From NCBI GenBank assembly GCA_025936205.1, contig JAICTU010000344.1, positions 1 through 9,925 of the forward strand: DNA of 9,925 nucleotides, given 5' to 3'. Under the pieces are notes generated by a model. It saw only the letters and a list, made by a program, of their open reading frames with translations. It was not told the origin of the DNA and did no database searches. Positions within the stretch are counted from its first letter, which is position 1. The number at the start of each line of letters is the position of its first letter. This document shows positions 1-6,143 of this stretch, piece after piece. The stretch is from Polyangiaceae bacterium (GTDB lineage Bacteria > Myxococcota > Polyangia > Polyangiales > Polyangiaceae). The position numbers and the translations under genes were made by a program.

Positions 1-46
1 CGCCCGGCAGCTTTGCCACAGACGAGCATTTGTGTCTGATGGGACA

Positions 47-66
47 CGGCTTGGTGAGACAAGCCG
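47..66 (-). terminator. Hairpin downstream of the small BON gene
   Basis: A perfect 7-bp inverted repeat (CGGCTTG / CAAGCCG, 6-nt loop) lies about 27 nt past the stop codon of the minus-strand BON gene. It is placed as a transcription terminator would be, but no T-run follows it on the minus strand, so it could be only a 3'-end stabilising hairpin. Nothing else is recognisable in bases 1-92. Confidence 0.3.
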
Positions 67-92
67 AAGGGCACCAAAACGACAGGTCCCGC

Positions 93-374
93 TCAGGGGT
101 CCTGGATCGCGAGCCCCTCGGTCTGCACGCTGTTCACGCCGCTCCGGTCGCGGGCGATGCGCAAGGCGCGCATCCAGTCCTCGCGCGAGCGTACCACGCC
201 CGAGAGGGCCACCACGCCACTCTGCGCGCTCACGGCGATTCCCCGGCTGTCCAGGTCGCTCGCCTCGATCAGAGCCGCACACACGGCTTGCTGCAGCTCT
301 TCATCTGCGCTCAGCACTCCCACCGCGCCGTGCTTCTCGCCGGCGTCGGCGCTGACCGGGACATCGGTGCTCAT
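93..374 (-). CDS. Small single BON-domain protein
   Basis: A 93-residue protein that is almost entirely one BON domain (about residues 23-91). The pattern seen is an acidic helix start (SADEELQQAV), a strand-turn-strand with conserved glycines (SGVVALSGVV, G53 and G59), a helix with an Arg/Ala pattern, and a final GVNSV turn (G79). BON domains occur in OsmY-like stress proteins and are thought to bind phospholipid or membrane surfaces. There is no signal peptide or membrane segment here, so the protein is probably cytoplasmic. It lies 18 nt downstream of the EGEGSY-family gene and is almost certainly co-transcribed with it. A weak GGAG lies 12 nt before the ATG. Expression therefore probably comes from the sigma-54-like promoter at 777-792. 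The domain call is firm, the role is not. Confidence 0.88.
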   Translation of the reverse strand: MSTDVPVSADAGEKHGAVGVLSADEELQQAVCAALIEASDLDSRGIAVSAQSGVVALSGVVRSREDWMRALRIARDRSGVNSVQTEGLAIQDP

Positions 375-392
375 GCCGTCTCATCGCTCCGT

Positions 393-752
393 TCAGTGCT
401 GGGTGGGTTTACGCTTCGAGCTGCGCTCCTGTTCCGCGGCTCGTGACTTGCCGCGCTGTTCGGCTTGCTCGAGCTCGGTCCGTTCATCCCCTTCGAGCGC
501 CTCGCGAGCGGCCTCCGCTTCAGCTTCCACGTCGTGGGTCTGCAGGTGTTCGCGCAGCCCTTCGTTGTAGCGATGCGTGGCGGTATAGCTGCCTTCGCCC
601 TCTACCTGCTCGCTCTCCGCATTTTCGCTCTCCTCACGGGCGCTGGTGTGCTGGCTGCGCTGGTCCTTGGCGCTGTGGCTGGGATTGCGCGGCGGCTGAG
701 CGGGCTGAGGCTGAGAGGGAGACTTGTTCGGGCTGCCAGTGTGTCGGTTCAT
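393..752 (-). CDS. Conserved hypothetical protein, EGEGSY-motif family
   Basis: A 119-residue, very hydrophilic protein. The first 50 residues are Pro/Ser/Gln-rich low complexity. The conserved core begins at residue 51 with EGEGSYTATHRYNEG, followed by a charged Glu/Ala-rich helical stretch (about 70-105) and a basic tail. I recall this core (EGxGSYxxTxxYN, then a charged helix with ALEGDE) from short hypothetical proteins in many Proteobacteria; I know of no assigned function. There is no signal peptide or membrane helix. The start is well supported: GGAGG sits 6 nt before the ATG. It is the first gene of a two-gene operon with the BON protein. A near-perfect sigma-54 promoter at 777-792 predicts a 14-nt leader that just contains this ribosome site. 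By association with BON, a stress-related role is possible but inferred. Confidence 0.82.
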   Translation of the reverse strand: MNRHTGSPNKSPSQPQPAQPPRNPSHSAKDQRSQHTSAREESENAESEQVEGEGSYTATHRYNEGLREHLQTHDVEAEAEAAREALEGDERTELEQAEQRGKSRAAEQERSSKRKPTQH

Positions 753-758
753 GGAATT

Positions 759-763
759 CCTCC
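759..763 (-). promoter_or_regulatory. Shine-Dalgarno site of the EGEGSY gene
   Basis: GGAGG on the minus strand, 6 nt before the ATG at 752. It fixes the start codon. It lies within the 14-nt leader predicted from the sigma-54 element at 777-792. Confidence 0.8.
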
Positions 764-776
764 AGGGCCTTGCTCA

Positions 777-792
777 GGCAACCCTCGTGCCG
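777..792 (-). promoter_or_regulatory. Sigma-54 (-24/-12) promoter of the EGEGSY-BON operon
   Basis: On the minus strand the sequence reads CGGCACGAGGGTTGCC. Against the RpoN consensus TGGCACR-N4-TTGCW only the two outermost bases differ. The invariant GG and GC are separated by exactly 10 nt. The predicted start near base 766 gives a 14-nt leader ending at the ATG at 752 and including its GGAGG. This is the best of the five sigma-54 matches in the window. The activator site is not identified. Confidence 0.7.
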
Positions 793-838
793 AACCTTTC
801 AGCGCGCCTCCGGTGGCTGCACGCTGCTCGCGGCACGT

Positions 839-1237
839 TCACCAACGCAATAAGACGCTAGAGGGTTCACGCTCGGCCGGGTCGAGGAGCGCAGCAGATT
901 GCGACGCTTCACTCACCAACGGCAGCCCGCTGTGGGGGATCTCCGCCGGATCATCGTGCTCGTCTTCGTCGAACTCGCCCAGCTCGCTCGTATCCCAGAA
1001 CCACTGTGGCACCACCACGTCGGCAGCCGGCGTGCTGGAGTGCTCGAGGCTGGCGTGCGCGACCGCGCTCGGAGCTGTCGGCTTCTGCCGCACCGGCAGG
1101 CGCGGCATGGGCGGCAACGCTGCGAAACGGCGGCGCAAGCCGAAAGCACCGATGGCCAGAGCCACCGCAGGGAGCACCCACCCGGGCCGAAACGCGCTAG
1201 CCAGGGATCGACGCAGAGAGAAATGGCGAAAAGACAT
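839..1237 (-). CDS. Hypothetical small membrane-anchored protein
   Basis: A 132-residue open frame that I do not recognise. The N-terminus is basic (MSFRHFSLRR), followed by one hydrophobic segment (about residues 19-33, WVLPAVALAIGAFG) and a positively charged stop (LRRRF). Then come a Pro-rich stretch and an acidic patch (about 82-97, SELGEFDEDEHDDP). By the positive-inside rule the topology is uncertain because both flanks are basic. Codon use is G/C-ending as in neighbouring genes, which supports coding. No Shine-Dalgarno sequence precedes the ATG. Instead a sigma-54-like element at 1249-1264 predicts transcription starting at or next to the ATG, so the message may be leaderless. It ends 86 nt before the EGEGSY gene, which has its own promoter. 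The gene could still be spurious, as it rests on the open frame, composition and promoter. Confidence 0.5.
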   Translation of the reverse strand: MSFRHFSLRRSLASAFRPGWVLPAVALAIGAFGLRRRFAALPPMPRLPVRQKPTAPSAVAHASLEHSSTPAADVVVPQWFWDTSELGEFDEDEHDDPAEIPHSGLPLVSEASQSAALLDPAEREPSSVLLRW

Positions 1238-1248
1238 GCAGAGCGCGC

Positions 1249-1264
1249 TGCAAAGCGCAGGCCA
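1249..1264 (-). promoter_or_regulatory. Candidate sigma-54 promoter of the 132-residue membrane protein gene
   Basis: The minus-strand sequence TGGCCTGCGCTTTGCA matches TGGCACR-N4-TTGCW at all but two positions, with GG and GC exactly 10 nt apart. The predicted start is near base 1238, immediately before the ATG at 1237. That start has no ribosome site, which fits a leaderless message. It is weaker than the 777-792 element because the CAC of the -24 box is altered. Confidence 0.45.
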
Positions 1265-1274
1265 CTCGCGGCCG

Positions 1275-1540
1275 AGCTGTCCCCCGCGAGCTGCGCATGC
1301 GCGCGAACCTCCGCCAAAAGTGCGAGGCCATCTTGATCCGGCAGTCGCAGATCGCTCACCAGCACTTCATACCGGAGGGGGGGGACGTGGATCCTGGCGC
1401 CGGCTTCGGGGAATTTGACCGCGTTGCCGATCAGGTTGGTCAGGAGCTGCTCCAGCCATGTACGTCGCCCAGCACATGAGCGCCGTTGATCGAAGCCGAA
1501 AGAAAGTGTTCAGGGCACCGGCATATGGCTTGCAGTCGTT
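1275..1540 (-). pseudogene. Decayed hybrid histidine kinase, kinase N-box joined to receiver fragment
   Basis: Reading the minus strand, the frame at about 1370-1460 gives WLEQLLTNLIGNAVKF, the N-box of a histidine-kinase ATPase domain. It continues in the same frame through PPLRYEV into LVSDLRLPDQDGLALLAEVR, the phospho-Asp region of a response-regulator receiver. The rest of the ATPase domain (D-box, G-boxes) and the first half of the receiver, which normally separate these motifs, are absent. This implies an internal deletion of roughly 500 bp, with the junction near 1371-1388 beside a run of eight G (plus strand). Just upstream the reading shifts frame: SASINGAHVLGDVH in another frame runs up to LEQ, and one missing base near 1456-1457 would restore GDVHRLEQ. 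There is no HisKA domain, start codon or receiver end. The N-box wording differs from the intact kinase at 2221-4665, so it is not a recent local copy. It now forms the intergenic DNA between two divergent genes. Confidence 0.75.
1519..1534 (+). promoter_or_regulatory. Candidate sigma-54 promoter of the 206-residue membrane protein gene
   Basis: The plus-strand sequence CGGCATATGGCTTGCA matches GGCAYR-N4-TTGCA with exact GG-N10-GC spacing. Only the first base and the C/T at position 6 depart from the strict consensus. The predicted start is near base 1545, two bases before the ATG at 1547. No Shine-Dalgarno sequence exists in between, so a leaderless message is expected if the promoter is real. 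Confidence 0.55.
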
Positions 1541-1546
1541 CGTTTC

Positions 1547-2167
1547 ATGGCCGATTCAACAAACCTACTGATCGTTGCAGCGATCTTGGTCGCTGCCATC
1601 CTCATCGCGGTCCTCGCTGTCACACTGTGGCGGAACGCACCGGGCCGCCGACGACAACAGTTGCGGGAGAAGTTCGGTCCCGAATACGACATGGCAGTTC
1701 AGCAATACGGCGCCACACGCGCGCAGAAAGTGCTCGAGGCGCGCCAGCGCCGCGTGAGCAAATTGCCGTTGCGCTCACTCTCGCCGAGCGAGTGCGCCAA
1801 CTTCGCTCAGTCCTGGCGCCGCCGGCAGGAGCAATTCGTGGATACGCCCAGCTCCGCCGTGAGCGGGGCGCACGAGCTGGTCCAGCGGGTGATGATGGCC
1901 AAGGGCTACCCCGTCGAAGATTTCGAACAAAGCGTCGCCGACCTTTCCGTCGAGTATGGGGCAATCGTGGGCCACTACCGCGCCGCGAACGCGCTGGAGC
2001 AAACCAACCGTTCCGGCAAGATCAATACGGAAGAGCTGCGGCAAGCCATGGTGCACTACCGTGCCTTGTTCGATGAGTTGCTCGGCCCGGCGGAGCCTTC
2101 GGATGCTCCGCCCCCGCCCAGCGCGCGGGTCCGCGAGCCCGAGCAACAGCGTCCGCTTCATCATTGA
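1547..2167 (+). CDS. Conserved single-pass membrane protein of unknown function
   Basis: A 206-residue protein. Residues 7-28 form one strongly hydrophobic membrane helix directly after a short N-terminus, followed by a basic stretch (RRRQQLREK). The remaining domain is soluble and mostly helical. Its recognisable motifs are FGPEYD (43-48), FVDTP (97-101), GYPVEDFE (120-127), ADLSVEYG (131-138) and a C-terminal helix TEELRQAMVHYRALFDELL (161-179), followed by a Pro-rich tail. I recall this pattern from a widespread family of proteobacterial hypothetical proteins, often called secreted or membrane-bound. No catalytic residues are evident. The ATG at 1547 is the only good start and puts the membrane helix at the N-terminus; it has no Shine-Dalgarno site. 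A sigma-54-like promoter at 1519-1534 points to starvation or stress control. The gene is convergent with the sensor kinase. Confidence 0.85.
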   Translation: MADSTNLLIVAAILVAAILIAVLAVTLWRNAPGRRRQQLREKFGPEYDMAVQQYGATRAQKVLEARQRRVSKLPLRSLSPSECANFAQSWRRRQEQFVDTPSSAVSGAHELVQRVMMAKGYPVEDFEQSVADLSVEYGAIVGHYRAANALEQTNRSGKINTEELRQAMVHYRALFDELLGPAEPSDAPPPPSARVREPEQQRPLHH

Positions 2168-2183
2168 ACGGGTGGGTGCGACC

Positions 2184-2212
2184 GGCGCGGCTACTCTCGG
2201 GGTAGCCGCGCC
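2184..2212. terminator. Shared hairpin between convergent genes
   Basis: A perfect 11-bp inverted repeat (GGCGCGGCTAC / GTAGCCGCGCC, 7-nt loop) sits between the stop of the plus-strand gene (2167) and the stop of the minus-strand kinase (2221). The symmetry and position fit a bidirectional terminator. No T-run is present on either side, so termination strength is uncertain. Confidence 0.65.
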
Positions 2213-2220
2213 ACTCGCTG

Positions 2221-4665
2221 CTACGCCGCTTCACGCGGCCCGAACAGCTCCCGCACCAGGCGCTCGATCGCGGCGACATCCACCGGCTTCACGAGATGCG
2301 CCTGGAATCCTGCCTGCTTCGAGCGCTCACGATCGGATGCCTGCCCGTAACCGGTCAAGGCGACGAGCTGGATGCGATCCAGCTCCGGCAAGGCTCGCAG
2401 CCGGCGGCCGAGTTCATGGCCGTCCACTCCTGGAAGGCCGATATCCAGCAGCGCCAGCTCCGGCTTGATGCGGGCCGCGAGGGCGAGCGCGACCTCTGCA
2501 TCTGGCGCCGTATGTGTTTCGTGGCCCTGCATCTGCAGCACCTCCGCCAGCATCTCTCTGGCGTCCACGTTGTCATCCACGATCAGCACGCGCAGCGCGG
2601 CGCGGGCACTCTCGACGGGGATGCTGGCGGGCGGCAAGCTCTTGCCAGCGCCGGTGCTGGACAGTGGCAGACGCACCTCGAACTGGCTCCCCTGCCCCGG
2701 ACCGGCGCTGTGAGCGGTCACGCTGCCACCGAACAACCGCACCAGGCTCTGCACGATCGTCAGGCCCAGCCCCAGGCCGCCCCGCGCCCGCTCGATACTC
2801 TGCGGGGCCTGCACGAAGAGCTCGAAGATGCGTGACAGCATCTCGGGCTCGATGCCGCTGCCGTCATCTTCCACCCGCAGCACGAGCGCGTCGCCATCGC
2901 GGCGAGCCGAAAGCGCGATGTGTCCGCCGGGGTCGGTATACTTCGCTGCATTGAGCAGCAGATTCGTGAGCACCTGGGTCAAGCGAGTGGGATCGGCGTC
3001 GATCACCAGGCCCGCTTCGAGCTGGCTCAGCACGGAGATGCGCCGCTCTTCGATCAGCGGCGCGGCCAGCTCCAGCGCCTTGGACACGACATCCGCGACC
3101 TCCAACGGCTCCTTGCTCAAGGTGATACGGCCCCGAATGATGCGCGACACGTCGAGCAAATCGTCGACCAGGCGCACCACATGCCGCACCTGCCGTTCGA
3201 TCACGGAGCGCTCGCGGTCTGCTTCTGCGCCGGGGCGCCGCCGCATCAACTCCAGAGCCGTCACGATCGGGGCGAGCGGGTTGCGTAGCTCGTGCCCGAG
3301 CATGGCCAGAAAATCGTCTTTTGCGCGATTGGCCAGGACGGCGTCGCTGCGCGCTTGCTCCTCCGCGCGAAACAGCCGGGCGTTCTCCACCGCCAGACCC
3401 GCACGATCGGCCAGCGCCAGCGCGCCCTCCAGGTCGCTTTCGCTATAGCGACGCCTCGACTCCGCCATGACCAGCGTGATGACGCCGAATATTTTTCCGC
3501 CGCGCACCAGCGGCACGCCGATGTAGGAGCGCAGCTCGAGCTGCTGGACCAGTGCCAGATGCTCCGCGTCGCGCGTTGCAGCGGCCAGTAACTCGGGCGG
3601 AATCTCGGCAATCAGCTCGGCCTTGCCGGTGCGCAAGATATTGTGCACGCCGTTCGTCGCGCTCGGGTCGGCCGGGTACCGCCGCTGCAGCTGTTGTACC
3701 CACTCGATTCGCGAGGGGTCCACGTGCGCGACGGCAAGCCGCTTCAGACCATCGGGCTCGACGATGTCGACCGCGCACCAGTCCGCCATGCGCGGCACAG
3801 CCAGGCGCGCCACGGTGGCCAGTGTCTGCGCATAGTCGAGCGAGGAGTTGAGCTCGATGGTGGCGCGCGCCAAAAACTCCCTCCGCTCTTCCGCGCGGCG
3901 CGCCGCCTCCTCCTGCCGCTGGCGCTCCGTGACGTCACGGAACACATTGATGACGAAGCGCAGGCGCCGCTGGTCGTCATACACGCCGTTGGCGTCCACG
4001 AGCGACCAGTGCAGCTCGGTGCTGCCCTGGATGCGATAGCTCACCAGCACCTGCTCGGCGCGCTTGCCGGCAAACAGCGCCCGGTTGGGCAGCTGCTCCA
4101 TGGGAAACGGCGCTCCCGCCGCATCGAACAGCTCGAAGTGCTGGAGCACCTCCTCGAGCGGCGCCTCCAGCAGGCTCTGCACCGTGGGAAAACCGATGAT
4201 GGTCGCGGCCGCTTCGTTGGCGTACACCAGCCGGCCCCTGTCATCTTGCATGGTGATGCCGTCGGTGACGCCACCGAGCACGACCTCGAGCTTGTCCGTG
4301 GCCTCGCGCGCCGATCGAGCGGCGGCCAACGCGCGCCAGCGCTCCTGGGCCAACAAATCGGCGAGCCAGGAGATTGCCGTGGCCTCGATGCCAAAGACCA
4401 GCAAGTTGATGCCAATCTCCTCCCAGGAGACTCCACCCTCGCGCGAGATGTAGATACCGAGCGCGGCCGATAGCAGCGTGACGGTGAGGCCTGCCGGCAA
4501 TCCGCCGATCAAGGCGGCGGCCAGCACGGCCACAAAATGCATCAAGAACAGCATCGGACCGCCCAGCGTCTGCGCGAAGGCAATCTTGGCCAGCGTCAGG
4601 GCCGACAGCGTCCCCGTGCCCACGAGCACTCCCCGCAACCACGAACGTTGGCTGAGCAAAGCCAT
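2221..4665 (-). CDS. Membrane hybrid sensor histidine kinase (DUF4118-like, PAS, GAF, HisKA, HATPase, receiver)
   Basis: An 814-residue complete hybrid kinase. Residues about 12-105 hold several hydrophobic helices resembling the DUF4118 membrane domain of KdpD-type kinases (PMLFLMHFVAVLAAALIGG). Next come a short coiled coil, a PAS domain (about 126-246, ending in FRDVTERQR), and a GAF domain (about 266-433, with YIGVPLV and FGVITLV). The HisKA domain has the phospho-acceptor H458 in GHELRNP. The ATPase domain has N572 (LLNAAKY), DDGSGIEP (600-607) and GLGLGLTIV. The C-terminal receiver (691-808) has acidic D697/D698, phospho-acceptor D741, T771 and K793. All key residues are present. It is expected to autophosphorylate and pass phosphate to its own receiver; no HPt domain or DNA-binding partner is encoded here. 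No Shine-Dalgarno site precedes the ATG, but no upstream start is available. Unlike its neighbours it has no sigma-54-like promoter. Confidence 0.95.
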   Translation of the reverse strand: MALLSQRSWLRGVLVGTGTLSALTLAKIAFAQTLGGPMLFLMHFVAVLAAALIGGLPAGLTVTLLSAALGIYISREGGVSWEEIGINLLVFGIEATAISWLADLLAQERWRALAAARSAREATDKLEVVLGGVTDGITMQDDRGRLVYANEAAATIIGFPTVQSLLEAPLEEVLQHFELFDAAGAPFPMEQLPNRALFAGKRAEQVLVSYRIQGSTELHWSLVDANGVYDDQRRLRFVINVFRDVTERQRQEEAARRAEERREFLARATIELNSSLDYAQTLATVARLAVPRMADWCAVDIVEPDGLKRLAVAHVDPSRIEWVQQLQRRYPADPSATNGVHNILRTGKAELIAEIPPELLAAATRDAEHLALVQQLELRSYIGVPLVRGGKIFGVITLVMAESRRRYSESDLEGALALADRAGLAVENARLFRAEEQARSDAVLANRAKDDFLAMLGHELRNPLAPIVTALELMRRRPGAEADRERSVIERQVRHVVRLVDDLLDVSRIIRGRITLSKEPLEVADVVSKALELAAPLIEERRISVLSQLEAGLVIDADPTRLTQVLTNLLLNAAKYTDPGGHIALSARRDGDALVLRVEDDGSGIEPEMLSRIFELFVQAPQSIERARGGLGLGLTIVQSLVRLFGGSVTAHSAGPGQGSQFEVRLPLSSTGAGKSLPPASIPVESARAALRVLIVDDNVDAREMLAEVLQMQGHETHTAPDAEVALALAARIKPELALLDIGLPGVDGHELGRRLRALPELDRIQLVALTGYGQASDRERSKQAGFQAHLVKPVDVAAIERLVRELFGPREAA

Positions 4666-4717
4666 GGAAGACGCGGAGGTGGGCAGCTCTGCACCAGTAG
4701 GCCGGCGCCTGCCTCCA

Positions 4718-4760
4718 TGTCAACGGTGGCACGTGTGTGAGTGTGTCACGGAGTGTGTCA
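4718..4760 (-). promoter_or_regulatory. Candidate promoter region of the sensor kinase with tandem 10-bp repeats
   Basis: On the minus strand a perfect -35 hexamer TTGACA lies at 4718-4723. The spacing allows only a poor -10 (CTACTG/TACTGG). Upstream of it TGACACACTC occurs twice, at 4739-4748 and 4751-4760, a 12-bp period that suits a tandem activator site. The kinase ATG is at 4665. The repeats are seen directly; their function is inferred. Confidence 0.3.
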
Positions 4761-4801
4761 GGAAGGCATTTCACCAGGGAGCGAGCAGGCCGCGAGGCGA
4801 T

Positions 4802-4841
4802 TCAACGAGAAAGCCCCACGCACCGGCGAGGTTCGTGGGGC
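4802..4841 (-). terminator. Rho-independent-type terminator of the large BON gene
   Basis: An 8-bp G+C-rich stem (GCCCCACG 4813-4820 with CGTGGGGC 4834-4841, 13-nt loop) lies about 45 nt past the BON stop codon. On the minus strand it is followed by TTTCTCGTT. Position, stem and short T-rich tail support termination in the minus direction, insulating the downstream kinase gene. Confidence 0.6.
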
Positions 4842-4884
4842 CTTCTGGCACCGCGCAACAGCGCAGCGCGCCGTCGGAGAGCCG

Positions 4885-5868
4885 CTAGCGGTTCGCCGCC
4901 ATGCCGCCCGTGTTCGAATTTCCCAGCGTGGAATTCTGCAGAGGAGACCCCTGCGGCGGTGAGCTCTGCGAGGGCGAGTTGTGCGTACCCGAACCGGCAT
5001 GGCCGCGATGGTCATCCCGGTCTTCCCCACTCAGCTTATCGCCGATCTCGCGGAACAGCCCCTTGCGCGCGCGCAAATTATTCGTGATGTCCCGCACGCC
5101 GCTCACGGACTCTGCGAGGTCTTCGGCGCGATGCTTGGACTGCCGATCGAGCACGCTGCCCTCGAGCCGCACCTCGCCGTTGGAGACGGCGACGGTGATG
5201 TCGCTGGCATCGAGCTCATCGTCGTCGCTGAGCCGGTCGCAGACGTCCTCGCGAATGCGCTCATCCGAACGGACGTAGCCCTTCGGGCCCTTCCCATAAT
5301 TGCCAAAGTTGCGGGCACCCTCGCTGTTGCTCCAGCCTCGCGGGCGCTCCTCGCGGCTGCTCAGCTCGCTCTCGGAACGCCAGCGCACCGGACGATGATA
5401 GGCCTCGCTGCCCGAGCCGCTCGAGGGCCAGCGCGCCTCGTAGTCATGGCCGTACCTGCTCTCGTTCCGCGGCTCGCGCGACCACGCTTGCTCCTCAGCC
5501 CCACCGCGCCCATACGGATTGCGCTCCGCGCGCCACCTTCCCGGCTCGCGCGAGCCCGACGCTTGGGGTCCAGAATAGCCCGAGCCGTAGTAGGGTGATC
5601 CCGAGTAGCCCGGGAAGTTGTAGTCGTCGCGGTCCTGGCGCGCGTAGCGGCCCGGCCTGCGCTCGTCCTCGCGGTCCTCCGCGCCGAAGCGCGCGGAGCG
5701 ATAGTCAAAGCGGTAGTCGGAGGCAGAGTAGTCGTCGTCCCGGCGCTGCGCCTGCCCGTAGCGCTCGTCGCGGCGCGGCGGATCGTCACGCACACGATCG
5801 CGCCAAGTCAGCTCGCGATCACGGTCGCCACGGTCACGGGCTGGATCCTCTCGGTCGTATTTGCTCAT
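4885..5868 (-). CDS. BON-domain protein with long Arg/Asp/Tyr/Gly-rich N-terminus
   Basis: A 327-residue protein if it begins at MSKYDRED. Residues 1-192 are low complexity, dominated by Arg, Asp, Glu, Tyr, Ser and Gly, with many DR/RD pairs and a GYSGSPYYGSGYSG stretch. Residues about 192-202 are GKGPKGYVRSD, leading into one BON domain (about 198-267) with the conserved glycines G231, G237 and G257 (NGEVRLEG, SGVRDI). A Ser/Pro/Asn-rich tail (272-327) ends the protein. The GPKxYxRSDERIREDVxDRL lead-in is typical of proteobacterial BON proteins thought to respond to envelope or osmotic stress. There is no signal peptide. I chose the ATG at 5868 because GAGAGGG lies 9 nt before it; the ATG at 5877 directly abuts that site. 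A longer in-frame reading to 6129 lacks a ribosome site. A near-perfect sigma-54 promoter lies at 5977-5992. It is divergent from the dehydrogenase gene. Confidence 0.88.
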   Translation of the reverse strand: MSKYDREDPARDRGDRDRELTWRDRVRDDPPRRDERYGQAQRRDDDYSASDYRFDYRSARFGAEDREDERRPGRYARQDRDDYNFPGYSGSPYYGSGYSGPQASGSREPGRWRAERNPYGRGGAEEQAWSREPRNESRYGHDYEARWPSSGSGSEAYHRPVRWRSESELSSREERPRGWSNSEGARNFGNYGKGPKGYVRSDERIREDVCDRLSDDDELDASDITVAVSNGEVRLEGSVLDRQSKHRAEDLAESVSGVRDITNNLRARKGLFREIGDKLSGEDRDDHRGHAGSGTHNSPSQSSPPQGSPLQNSTLGNSNTGGMAANR

Positions 5869-5976
5869 GTCGTTCATCCCTCTCGATATGCGTTGATGTT
5901 CGGGATCGTCCCCGTCCCGCGCAATGGTTCGCCCGCCTGGGGCCGCGCCGCGCATGGAGCGGAGGTGCCTGGATGG

Positions 5977-5992
5977 AGCAAGCTGCGTGCCT
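5977..5992 (-). promoter_or_regulatory. Sigma-54 (-24/-12) promoter of the large BON gene
   Basis: The minus-strand sequence AGGCACGCAGCTTGCT matches TGGCACR-N4-TTGCW except for its first base, with GG-N10-GC spacing. The predicted start near 5966 gives a leader of about 98 nt before the ATG at 5868. It lies in the 275-bp divergent region shared with the dehydrogenase gene. In the rest of that region I saw only short G+C-rich inverted repeats and no clear sigma-70 promoter. Confidence 0.65.
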
Positions 5993-6132
5993 TTCTCAGC
6001 CCTTCCCTGCGAGTGCCGCAAACCTGGACGGCGCCGTGCGCTTCCATACGCCTGAGCGGCCAAAGTCGGCCCTTTCGGCAACGCTCGGCAGCCGACTCTA
6101 GACTCGCTCGATAGGCGCGGCAGGTCCATCGC

Positions 6133-6138
6133 AGGAGG
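6133..6138 (+). promoter_or_regulatory. Shine-Dalgarno site that fixes the GTG start of the dehydrogenase
   Basis: AGGAGG lies 5 nt before GTG at 6144. This supports GTG initiation and a mature N-terminus of MLSINPATGE, which aligns with the usual start of the family. Confidence 0.85.
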
Positions 6139-6143
6139 AACGC

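Noticed and set aside
465..1418. 317-residue plus-strand open frame
   Set aside because: Runs antisense across the EGEGSY gene, the 132-residue gene and the kinase remnant. Its composition changes along the length and it has no coherent domain.
3643..4473. 276-residue plus-strand open frame
   Set aside because: Antisense to the PAS/GAF part of the sensor kinase; no recognisable domain.
5921..5936. Second -24/-12-like element upstream of the large BON gene (CGGGCGAACCATTGCG, minus)
   Set aside because: It has GG-N10-GC and TTGC, but the -24 box lacks GGCA. The element at 5977-5992 is far better.
5869..6129. N-terminal extension of the large BON protein
   Set aside because: In frame but without a ribosome site, unlike BON sequence, and it would span the sigma-54 element. 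The ATG at 5868 with GAGAGGG is better.
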